From: Branchiostoma floridae
Lineage: Eukaryota; Chordata; Leptocardii; Amphioxiformes; Branchiostomatidae
Assembly (NCBI RefSeq): GCF_000003815.2
Contig: NC_049979.1
Coordinates: forward strand, 14,070,364 to 14,134,363
DNA: 64,000 bases
Direction of reading: 5' to 3'
Shown: in pieces, positions 24,554 through 64,000 of the stretch
Numbering within the stretch: position 1 is the stretch's first letter
Layout: each line of letters begins with the position of its first letter
Program-made: the position numbers and the translations under genes
The notes under the pieces: generated by a model
What the model was told of the DNA's origin: nothing
The model's input: the letters and a program-made list of their open reading frames with translations, nothing else
Databases searched by the model: none

Positions 24554-26429
24554 AATACAGAGTATACTGATAGAAAATGTACCAGTGGGATTGTACTAAT
24601 GGCTGGCTGGCACCATCTATCCAACATTGGAAATTAAAATTCAACATTGATGTCCACATACTTACAAAAAGGGAACCACCAACCATGGATAACCTACATT
24701 ATATGGAGCCATTTCTGTATTACAGGTCTGCTGGTAGCAGCTTGACAGAGAAAGGTATCTTTGCTGAGCTGAAAGTTTTGTACAACCAGGGTGCCATATT
24801 TGTTTAGGAAGCACATGTCTACGGTACAAAGAAAATACATACAGGGATACATGGAGGGGAACATGGAGTGGAATTATAACTTTAGTACATGCTGAAGTTC
24901 ACCCCCATCTGACCATATATTCAATATCTTATTTTTCCATGAAAGAGTAAAATTAAAAAAACATGCACATGAAAACTGGAAAAAAGCCTTTTTCTCATTT
25001 ACTTAAAAACTAGTGTACACAAAATAAGAGCATTGGATTTCATTTCGTAAAACCCAAATTATTCAATTTTTCTGCCTTCTTCAAATTGTTCCTCTGGGAA
25101 AGGACATTTGCACCTCTAATCGTACTGAAGTGTGGTCTGATATGGTTATAACTAGTGTCACAACCTTGTGTTTCTTCATTACACAGTGTACAAATCCTCA
25201 AAATGCCAACCTCTGTATAACACATCATAGGGCCTTGAAATAGCAAGTCCAACTAACTTTTGGAGCCAAACACTAGGACACATGATCACATGCTGATACC
25301 CCTACCCTCCAGACAGCAGTGTCTCTATTGTAAGAACAGCTGGGATAAGTATTCATTGCTGGAGGGAAAGGGGTAGGTTGATGCTATCAATATGGAATTG
25401 TTTTAACCAATATTTACAACAAATCAAATTTTTTCTTTCCTAACTTGCCAGAAAGTTACCTCTGCACTAGAGCTGATCACAAGACATGGCCAAGACGTGC
25501 TAACTGAGGTAGGGTGGCAAGACTCCACGTCCTACTGTACATGTTGCCACGTGGTACCGGTAGGTGCTGTACATATGGGGCTGTGCCAGACTACTACAAC
25601 TATCTACTGTGTGTAAGAGTATTGATACAATAGAGTCATCATAACGCCTTTCAGGACCAATTTGGCAATTACTTCTTTTTGTCTTCTGGCTTATTTACAT
25701 GCCGACAGGTACAGTATAGGGTACTCCTTGTCCGGGGACAAGACTAAGTATACATTGACATCATACATGCATGATAGAGAACATGCCCTGAGGCTTGGAT
25801 GGCGAGACCCAGCAACTTTGCCCCCGAGCACAGCATTGCCATCTCATCCCTACAGCATGGAATAGAGTGGGTGCACGCACAGGACCCAGAATCAGCTCAA
25901 AACATAAGACTATGTACAGGACATTGAACAATTCTTATCTAACTGGAACTACTTCCTCACAAGTTGTCATCTTGTAGTTATCTACATTTACAACGCGGCC
26001 TTACAGTGGCCTCTGCAGCTGTGTGGTATTCAACCCACCCTCCAAGACGTGCACAACGTTGTTTCTGGTTTGCTATAGCGTCCCTCCCCTTCCGTTGACT
26101 GGGGTTGTAACCTTCCTTTGCACTGACAACACAAGCTACAAAGAACAGTGCTCATATCCAGGCATCTCCCACAATGAGTTTCTCATACATGATCACTTAT
26201 TGGACAAAACAGCTCAGTAACCACAGCATGGGCCTGCCAGGTCTACCCTGTTGATTTCTGTCATGGGCCACAAGCATTTTGACCAAGGTAGGACAAAGGA
26301 GGGCTGTGATATGTAAGCCTACTGATGATTGGTGGACCAACAGAATGAGGAAAGACCAGCCCTCATGCCATTGGTCGACCAATCCCGAGGCAGACTTGTG
26401 CCTGAGCTCATGATTGGTTAGAGAGAGAG

Positions 26430-56410
<29,981 letters not shown>

Positions 56411-56820
56411 AATATCGTCCTTGTTCAAGGTTAGGGTTTACGGAGGGGATCAAATAGATCAAAGAGGATCGTACTGATATTCCAGCTTACATCATATGTG
56501 GAGGGGTCCGGAAAAATCAATCAACCCTTTAGGATACAGCACCCGGGAATTCTGGGCGAGATTTTGCCACAAATCTCGGCCATACAACATAGAACACCAC
56601 AAAATGTTGTCGCTAAAGATCTTAGGGATCTTTCGACGGCAGAAAAGATCCTATCCGATCTTAAATTGGTCGCAAATCGCACAGGAAAGACGAACGTTGT
56701 CCCGCTGTTTGGAGCAAGTTTCTCGTTGCCACTTGCTGTCAGCTCGTGATGACATGTGCGCAGCCCGCCCCTTCGGCCTTCGTTGACCAATCAGCGGTGT
56801 GGGTTTGTCCTCCGAAGAAT

Positions 56821-56899
56821 CCCGAACACTTCCGGAAGTCCTTCGGAAGGCTCCGGAAGCGTTCGGGGAGCAAAAATTTCAACGAAGTCAATGACGTCA
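56821..56899. promoter_or_regulatory. Probable divergent promoter core: ETS-type inverted repeat and CRE
   Basis: CCCGAACACTTCCGGA (56821-56836) is mirrored by TCCGGAAGCGTTCGGG (56852-56867) with one mismatch. The centre of the left arm, ACTTCCGGAAGT, is a perfect palindrome of two ETS sites. A full CRE, TGACGTCA, follows at 56892-56899. The block is about 410-490 bp upstream of the GSK3 start codon and could also serve a plus-strand transcript. Confidence 0.5.
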
Positions 56900-56947
56900 T
56901 AAAGATTAGCTGTGGAATCTTGGGATATACATCCGGGCACTTCAGAC

Positions 56948-57025
56948 ATGGCGGACGTCCTTTGTGATTTGCCACTGAACTTGGTGTTGCGAACTGCTCT
57001 GCCCTCTTTTACTGTTTGGCTGTAG
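56948..57025 (+). other. Short ATG frame downstream of the divergent promoter, not recognised
   Basis: CAGACATGGCGGACG is a good start context with the GC-rich ATGGCGGA look common at first exons. The frame has 25 codons (MADVLCDLPLNLVLRT...) and then TAG. It could be a first exon cut by a splice site before the stop, an upstream frame, or chance. No family recognised. Confidence 0.2.
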
Positions 57026-58024
57026 GATTGCATTGGTGCCAAGTTATACACAACTGTAGTCAGGATAATACAGAAGATACTGGGTATTTCTCCTAGCTTA
57101 AGTTGTAACTGGAAGTCGAACAACTTTTTACCTCCCCCTCCCCCAACATCTTGAGTTGAGCAGCTTTTTTATAGTTTCCAGCAACATTCTTCAATTTTCT
57201 TGGTTTAATACAAGCTAGAGAAGCGATTGCTTACATATTATATAGTAGTTAGATTGGCATTTGCAGACCGCTTTCGTGGCTGATTTAAGCTAGTTTATTG
57301 TGAATTTGAATGGGCCAAATGGCATTTTACACTGGTTAACGTTTTTCGGTTAAACCGATTCAAATCAGTTTGCCCACAGGTCTGAATGCAAATGCAGCAT
57401 AATTCAATTTTTCCGGTCATGGGTCACAGGGTCAGCATGCAAAATAAATGCATTTTGCGCTAAGTATACAGTTGTACCCCTAAAATGCAACCCACCATTG
57501 CTATAGCCTGGATACGATAGATACTTGAGATCGGGCTGGGGTTTGGTAATCAGGCTACCATTGCTATTGCTCCACTGCTCTACTTCTGATCTGATGGCTG
57601 AGTGGTCAACTGAGGATGTGCGACTGTTGCATGATTGCAATCTTAAGGGAAAGAAGTACAGTTGAAACTGAACGACTCTTGGTTGAACAACAAAGAATCA
57701 AATTTCAACCACTTTGCTATTCTCCAAGCAGAGGTTGGGTCAATGAGATAATAGTGGCCAGATTTTTACGGGTTTACGAAAAAGGCTGGGCTGTCTACCT
57801 GGGCTGTCTACCTGGGCTGGCTATCACGTCAGGCTACTTGGACCTACGAAAGCCCATTGGGACAAAAGCTGTTTTAGCAGTAGGGGTTGTTTGTGCTCAG
57901 CGAAGAAGCTGTGTCTGAAGGATCTGTGTGTTATTATGAGAAAGAGCTGTGTGAAGTGGCAGTGTGTGAACGGGCTGTGTGTGAAGCAGCTGTGTTTGAA
58001 GGAGCTGTGTATGTTACATAACCC

Positions 58025-58170
58025 AGAGGCTCTAGGTTCGAATCAGTTGATATGCCACCGATCTTATGCGTTTGGGAAGGGCTCTTAACACGACTTTAAT
58101 CCCTTCACTCGGGTAGACAAAAGAGTACCTAGCTTCGGTAAGGGCCCTCCCTCAGATAGGGCAAAGAACA
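58025..58170 (+). repeat. SINE-like body with RNA polymerase III B-box-like motif
   Basis: GGTTCGAATCA (about 58035) resembles a tRNA-type B box. It is followed by GGGAAGGGCTCTTAACACGAC, cut here at 20 bases, and by GAGTACCTAGCTTCGG, a body I recognise from tRNA-derived SINEs of marine invertebrates. No A box is visible. Part of it is mirrored in the right arm at 58574-58660. Confidence 0.45.
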
Positions 58171-58242
58171 CACCACACTTACGGAAAAGACTAGGGGCCT
58201 TTACTCCCCAATGTAAGTGGTTCAAAACCTTAAGTCCTATGT

Positions 58243-58284
58243 GTCACTGACGAAGGATAGTGGATTCCATCCGAAACGTCTGAC
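58243..58284 (+). ncRNA. Hammerhead-ribozyme-like motif
   Basis: Stem I GTCA (58243-58246) pairs with TGAC (58281-58284). Core CTGACGA (58247-58253), stem II GGAT/ATCC, GAAAC (58273-58277), then GTC as cleavage triplet. Stem III would be only the AC/GT pairs, as in the minimal hammerheads known from retroelements such as Penelope-like elements. An extra unpaired A between the core and stem II is a weakness. Confidence 0.35.
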
Positions 58285-58416
58285 CGTTTCAAAACCATAT
58301 CCAGTTGCTTGAGTAACTACTTTTTGGCGTATCTTAAGTCCTATGGCCACACCTGGGGTAATTGCTGTCGTATTGAGGTCATCTAAGCAGCACCGAATGG
58401 CAGCAGTTCCAGACCC

Positions 58417-58560
58417 TTGCACTTTAGCAACGCTTTTTTAAAGCTCCTCACAATTCAATTGTCGATCCTAATGTATGGCGCAGAAGCCTGGACCCTGACA
58501 GCCACTAAAGAACCTCTCTTGGACGCCTTGGACCAACTAGCCACCAGTATTAAGACTAAT
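58417..58560 (+). pseudogene. Fragment of a non-LTR reverse transcriptase C-terminal region
   Basis: The frame contains SILMYGAEAWTLTATKEPL followed by LDALDQLA. This matches the LLYGxExWTLT...LD segment behind the RT domain of many non-LTR elements. Only about 45 residues are left, inside the composite element. Confidence 0.55.
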
Positions 58561-60600
58561 CCAATCAGCCCGATAAGTCGTGTTAATAGCCCTTCCCAAG
58601 GGTACAAGATCGGTGGCATATCAACTGATTTGAACCCAGAACCTTTGGGTTATGTAACACACACAATAGCTTTACACATAGCTTCTTCATTGAGTACAAG
58701 CAACCCCTACTGCTAAAACAGTTTTTGTCCCAATGGGCTTTCGTAGGTCCAAGTAGCCTGACGTGATAGCCAGCCCAGTTAGACAGCCCAGGTAGACAAC
58801 CCAGGTAGACAGGCCAGCCTTTTCCGTAAACCCGATTTTTACAGGCTCAGTCCCCTCACCTCTGCCTCAGAATGCAACAGATGGTGTTGGTACCCCGCCC
58901 TGTGCAGAATCAAAAAATTGTTTTCATTGCACAGGGTTTATATACGCTCATCCGGTACACTGGTTCCGCGATGGCCCCATGCTGCCTCCGTCACTGCCTT
59001 TCCACAAGTTTGAGAGCAACGACTTTTTACACATGATAATAGATATTTTCAGAGACATCAGAACATTGAATGGTGCTTCAGAATTACTCTGTCAGTTATG
59101 GAGAAAATGATGGAGCAGAACAGATAACAGAACAGATATGCATGTGCATTTCTATACATGCGTTGGTCTGCAGACTGGAAATTTGCACGGCCGCATAGGT
59201 ATGAATTCCAAACTCCCACCACAGACTTCGCACCTAGTTAAAAATCATCTGTATTTTGTTAGAGTGATAACACTTAAAAGGCTTGATCCTTTCCATTTTG
59301 AGGCAGAGGCAAGGGGAACAAGCCGGTAAAAATCATGACCATTACTTAATCTCCCCGACCCTACCTCTGCTTGGAGAATACCTATTTGCACCATGGTTGC
59401 AGTTTCGACTAGTCATATTGTCCAGATCAGGTCTTAACATATCTGAGATTTGAATGTAGGTCAAGAAAATGTTATTTGACTCTGAATGGAATATTATATA
59501 GTCTTCTTTAAGTTAATAGATTGTCATAGGTTATAACAATCTAGACTAACTGTACCAACATCAGCAAAAAGAACCCTTGAATCTATGACCATTGTTTGTC
59601 CTTTTTGAACATTGACATGAGCATTGGTTAAACTTTGAATATCTTAATAATATATTATATGGCCACTCCATCAACATGACAACATTTGTTTGACTTGACA
59701 AGTACACTATGTACTTTCTTCTGCTGCAATGACTACTAGTACTTGTATGTCAATGTCAATTGCTGCTGTTGTAGATTTGTAATATGTTCAATTCATATAG
59801 AAATTTACAGTACATTTATATCTGCCTCATCTCCTTCTTGTACATCATATCAGCAATTCTTTTTTCCACTTCTGCACAAATAAACATTTGTGTAGAGGTG
59901 GAAAACCTCAGCATATAACTGCTCATCTTGTCAAACTAATGCAATAATTTACCCACCTATCATCAAAACATAATTGTCTTAGTTTGTGCAGGTTCGTACC
60001 TGTAGCTACTGGTACTGGTCTACTTGTCACAAATATGAGGTCCCCATCATTTATCATTTAGGTAGTGTATTGTAGATATGGTTAAAATTACTGAAATCAA
60101 AATGAATTATAATTGCCTCTCCCATTAATACATACTTTGCACGTATCAGTTCAAAGTTATTCAGGTTATAACATTTCCTGATGACTCAATATTCTTGTTG
60201 ACCCAGGTCACATGAATATGGCGTTCCTGTCACCTTCACCAAATATACATTTTTTGCAAAAACCTGGATGTCGATCTGCATACAACAGTAATGACATGTA
60301 GAAAAAATCTGTTGAACTGATTTTTTTCCAACCTAGGCCAAAGTAAGTCAATTTTATTGATGACATCAGCGTGCCGCGTGACATTAGTTTTCGCATGAGT
60401 TTAGAAAGAAAAAAAAGAAACTGTTGCTTCTTTGGGGATCGGCAACATGTTGAAGACGTACCAAAATGGGCAAATATGTTGTGTTGTTGCGCTTGTAGAA
60501 GTGATACTAGTGAGGTAGCCATGACTGTATCCAGAAGTGAAACTCGTTGGAAAGTGGAATGACTAGCTCATGACTAGCTCAGCTAACTTAGTAAGGCACG

Positions 60601-60856
60601 ATCTACACACAGTTTTTCCCGATACCGACAGCTTTTTTTCATCGTCTAGGGAAAATTTCTCCCGAAAGGTCCGGACCATTCGTACGATACCTTACCGATA
60701 GCTTAGCAGGGGTCCCCGACTGCTTCGCGCGCGTGTAGATGCTTCCCGACTTCGGGAAGGCTCATTAGCATATAACGCCATTTGGAAAATCGCGCTAGAT
60801 ACGTTCTAGATCCCTCCCGACATCTCCACAGATATCGGTAAAAACTGTGTGTAGAT
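60601..60856. mobile_element. Inverted-repeat element with ATCTACACACAG ends
   Basis: Left ATCTACACACAGTTTTTC and right TAAAAACTGTGTGTAGAT pair almost perfectly over about 24 bp; CCGATA/TATCGG words lie just inside. 256 bp, no frame of note, no target duplication found. Between GSK3 and the kelch gene. Confidence 0.65.
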
Positions 60857-62352
60857 TTCAATACCAGTCTAACACACACAAGTGTCGCTTTTACTACACC
60901 AGTGTACTTGATTACAGGAATGAATGCCTTGTTTGTTGTCTGTGATGCCATGTTTGGTCATTTCAATTTTTGTCGCAACATTTATGGTGTCTATTTTGAA
61001 AATTTAGGCGTCTTACTCATCTTGTTTTTTCGCCCTATCTCATAGTTTTGGGGTCAGCAGAGGATGTCATCCATAAAATTTACTTGCTGTGGCCTTACAT
61101 ATATGTCAAAATCATGCTACTTGCATTATACGTTCGTATATCTTATAACTAGATTTAAACGACTACTCAGTGTACCTCTCTTAAATGAAACTGTGTTTTG
61201 ACTAGATGACATCCAAACGATTAATGTCTCCCTGCCCGCTATGGTAAGGTTACTCTGGGGCGCGGGGCAGGAATGTCAGTGCGCCACAAGAGCTACTATT
61301 GCTAGTGACTGTCAGGGAGCAAGTCTGTGTACATGAAAACACATCAAACGTAAGTTTTGCCATATAGACGTATGGATATAACTGCTCTGTCACAATAACA
61401 CAAAGATCATGTCTTAATACGTTAAAGACTTTCCAGCGGCAAAGCGCACTCAAGGTCGAGAAATGAGTCGACCCTACGAAACCAGCGACGGATGGGGAGG
61501 GGTGGATGCTGTCTGAGACTGAATGTAACTGTGGCATTGGCGTCATGGTATGACGTTTTCAGCTGACCTTGTTTTTTGTCAGTTACAGAGTGTCTATCCA
61601 TAAGGTAAGGAGGAACAGGCCGGTCGCGATCAGGTCAATGACCCATGACCTTCAGTTGAGTCATCGTCACTCAGACTTACAAAGTCTACTATGCTGTTAA
61701 AGTCATACATGCATGTTGAACCTCAAGCACTAGCTAGATTAGTCTTTACCAGAATAGTAATAGGGGAATTTGGCTAAGTTAGGAATAAAAGTCTAGTAGG
61801 AGAACTGACCGGCCGGGATAGTCACTACAAAGGCTGACTGACTGTAGCGGACCAGGCTACATAACATTGTGGGACAAAAGTGTGATACATACACAATTAT
61901 GGTTTTTTTTCTCACCTTGTGCGTAACATTATTTCCTGCGGTTATCGAAACAACCTAAGATATATCGGAACAAGTTTCAGTTTGTCATGATATAAAAATG
62001 ATTGCACAACATCATTACGAAGAACGCTAACATATTAGTCATATGATAGGGGTGCCATATCATTAAAGCATGACGACGCACGAGTGTACTATTTATGGTA
62101 AAGTTACATGCAGAACTGGTAAAATAAGAAACGAAATTTTTTCATCATCGGACGATCTTCGGAAAATACGACGAGCGTAGCTCTCCGTACAGCGGCTCAC
62201 TCACTCTCCATACTATGTATATCTAATATGTTATAATGAATTCTCGCAACGTTGTTTTCACCATTTCCTTCGTCTATAACAATCCGTCTGTTTCTTTCGG
62301 GTACAAGTACAAGTAATTGCCGCCCGCCTCAGTGTGTGCAAAAAAACGCTGT

Positions 62353-62378
62353 GATGACGATGATGATGATGATGATGA
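62353..62378. repeat. (GAT)n microsatellite
   Basis: Imperfect GAT repeat about 190 bp before the kelch-gene start codon. Confidence 0.9.
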
Positions 62379-62569
62379 AGTACTGCTGGTTTGTTGAGAA
62401 TCATCACATTCTTTTACTTAGTTTACCTCCAACAAAACCTTTGGACTATGTTATCTTTAGTCTTCATGGTGATGTGACAGTCTGTAAGGATCTTCCCTGA
62501 GCAGCGTTGTGACAAACTTATGGCATATCTCCTTTAGACCCTTAGCGGACGCTGACAGACTTGACGGAG

Positions 62570-64000
62570 ATGTCCGCTGCAGAGGAAGGTACCGGAACTG
62601 TCCGCTCACAGGAGTTCTACGAGCCGTTTCACGCCGAGAAGATCCTGGCGGGCTTGAATGAGCTGCGGGCCGACGGGAACNNNNNNNNNNNNNNNNNNNN
62701 NNNNNNNNNNNNNNNNNNNNNNNNNNNNNNNNNNNNNNNNNNNNNNNNNNNNNNNNNTTCATCGACGTGCTGCTGCTGGTGAGCGGACAGACCCTGCCCT
62801 GCCACCGCGCCGTGGTCGCCTCCTGCTCCGCCTACTTCCGCGCCATGTTCTACACCGGGATGAAGGAGAGCCGACAGGAGGTTATACAGGTATTGACTAT
62901 TCTGTGCAAAGTATCAATGTCCCTTTTTTGCTGTCAAATCATGGCCCGATTTCTAACAGAACTCAAGTAACTTCTATTATGTGTTCATTGTCGATCATCT
63001 GCCGTCTACATCATTCATTATTTTCGTTAACTTTGTGGATACCTGTCCCTGGTTGCGTCGGTATAAGCTTCCATAGTTGAGGACGTCGCCACTCTGTCGT
63101 ATCATATCGATACAGTTGAGTGAATATTCATAATTGAGGCAGGCTGCTCAGTGTTCTATGACTTTCAATTGTTTCATTCATTCTTTTCCTTTCTTTGTTG
63201 ATGTTTTTGTCTTAATCAAGTTCAGATAACAAAAATATATCCATAACGCAATATCCATTGGCAATATCCAGGTAGACGGGATCTCGGCTGATGCTCTAGC
63301 ACTGCTGCTGGACTACGCCTACACAGCAAGACTCGTCATCACTCAGGAGAACGTCCAGCCGCTCCTGGAGGCCGCCAATTTCCTCCTGTTTCACGAGGTG
63401 AAGGAGGCCTGCGTGTCTTTCCTGGCCAAGGAGCTGGATCCGTGCAACTGCCTGGGGATCCACCGACTGGCCAGGATCCAGGATCTGGATCGCCTTGCGG
63501 ACGGCGCCCAAACCTTCGCGCTGAAACATTTCACAGAGGTCTCTGTGCAGGAGGAATTCTATGAGCTCTGCAAAGACGACCTCATTCAGTTGATTTCGAA
63601 TGACGACTTACAGGTTGAAGAAGAGACGAGTGTGCTGAGAGCTGTGCTGCGATGGGCTGAGCACGATTCCGTCAGCAGGGAGGAAGAGTTGGGGGAAATT
63701 TTAAGGCACGTCCGACTGGAGACAATTCCTCCCAGTGAACTGCAAGGCGTTGTAGAGATGGAACCTTCGCTGAACAGAGGTGATATTCGGGACGTGCTCC
63801 GTGATGTAGTTGCAGAGTACTCTGGTACGGACGAAACAAAATTACGCTCACGAAAAACTGAGATGATGTTAGTAGTCGGGGGGAATACAGGTGAGCCGCA
63901 CCCTGACGTTTACCTGTTCGATCCCTGCGAAAACACCTGGACGGCTTGCGCTCGGTGGGCCGGGTACGAACGTCATAGCTACGTCACGACGCCCGTCGGG
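62570..64000 (+). CDS. Kelch-like BTB-BACK-kelch protein, 5' part of gene
   Basis: Probable substrate adaptor of a Cullin-3 ubiquitin ligase. Exon A: ATG at 62570 to 62889 (donor GTATTG), with an assembly gap 62681-62757. Exon B: 63272 to beyond the window end, phase 0. Seen in order: FYEPFHAEKILAGLNELRADGN, BTB core FIDVLLLVSGQTLPCHRAVV and SCSAYFRAMF, end of BTB LLLDYAYTARL, 3-box and BACK domain (CLGIHRLARI, FALKHFTEV, FYELCKDDLIQLISND, VLRAVLRWAEHD, HVRLETIPPSEL), linker, then the first kelch blade with the double glycine (MMLVVGGNTGEPHPDVYLFD, ENTWTAC). Closest by eye to the KLHL24/KLHL35 type, but the paralogue is not settled. A possible 3' splice site CTCCTTTAG ends at 62539, so a 5' untranslated exon may lie upstream. 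Confidence 0.9.
62681..62757. other. Assembly gap inside the BTB domain, probably without real length
   Basis: 77 N. The codon before it (AAC) and the codon after it (TTC) are both complete, and removing the gap joins ...RADGN to FIDVLLLV with normal BTB spacing, whereas 77 is not a multiple of three. Confidence 0.6.

Larger units (their letters stand above)
21368..26429. other. Convergent FSTL1/GSK3 3' region
   Basis: 3' UTRs of the two genes and intergenic DNA. Contains the 36-bp palindrome and the MITE at 23486. Short frames here have no recognisable products. Confidence 0.7.
57718..59380. mobile_element. Composite element with long inverted repeats
   Basis: Outer ends TATTCTCCAAGCAGAGGT and ACCTCTGCTTGGAGAATA with about 60 bp of similar inverted sequence. 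Inside, arms 57769-58097 and 58574-58834 are inverted copies of each other; the left arm is longer through expansion of GCTGTGTGTGAAG words. A third inverted pair lies at about 58837-58875 and 59297-59335. The arms contain SINE-like sequence and the middle contains a hammerhead-like motif and a reverse transcriptase scrap. No clear target duplication. Confidence 0.7.
57026..62569. other. Intergenic region between GSK3 and the kelch-like gene
   Basis: Apart from the composite element and the inverted repeat at 60601, no gene is recognised. The last part must contain the kelch-gene promoter and possibly a 5' untranslated exon. Confidence 0.6.

Noticed and set aside
56496..57123. Overlapping short frames upstream of GSK3
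   Set aside because: They follow from GC-rich promoter sequence and the inverted repeat; none has recognisable protein features.
58025..58060. tRNA gene suggested by GGTTCGAATC
   Set aside because: No A box, no cloverleaf stems; it fits a SINE-like remnant better.

Overview
The window is nuclear DNA of a cephalochordate (amphioxus), most likely a Branchiostoma draft scaffold. The evidence is three intron-containing deuterostome genes (FSTL1, GSK3, a kelch-like gene) with GT-AG splice sites, a dense load of small inverted-repeat transposons and non-LTR retroelements, and seven runs of N typical of a draft assembly. The organism assignment is an inference from gene sequence and repeat style; no database search was possible.

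Layout. 1-2389: 5' flank, no gene recognised. 2390-21367 (+): follistatin-like 1, reconstructed as seven coding exons plus one exon that is probably hidden in an assembly gap. It encodes a secreted protein with signal peptide, follistatin/Kazal module, EF-hand pair and VWC-like cysteine module. A 124-bp tandem array duplicates the VWC part of an exon. 21368-26429: FSTL1 3' UTR and convergent intergenic DNA with small palindromic elements. 26430-56410 (-): glycogen synthase kinase 3, complete in ten exons that join in phase to 420 codons. Its numbering matches human GSK3B (Ser9, Lys85, Arg96, Asp181, Asp200, Lys205, Tyr216). Two further in-phase small exons are proposed. 56411-62569: likely divergent promoter of GSK3, then repeat-rich DNA with a long inverted repeat. 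62570-64000 (+): the first two coding exons of a BTB-BACK-kelch gene that runs off the window.

The GSK3 introns are a museum of mobile DNA. Intron 8 holds a 5'-truncated non-LTR retrotransposon with an uninterrupted EN-RT frame and a 5.4-kb DNA element with CAGTACCAGCA ends. Introns 2 and 3 hold several elements beginning CAG..., each flanked by a 5-6 bp target duplication. Each carries its own short word repeated in both orientations near its ends, and two of them are nested, with an uninterrupted site visible in the same window.

Biology. FSTL1 is a secreted glycoprotein linked to BMP/TGF-beta signalling and GSK3 is a Wnt/insulin pathway kinase. They are close neighbours here and also lie in the same band of human chromosome 3, so this may be ancient linkage. 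There is no operon-like organisation. The most testable points are the two candidate GSK3 alternative exons (one at the site of the vertebrate neuronal exon), the canonical EF-hand in FSTL1, the VWC exon array and the word-carrying transposons.
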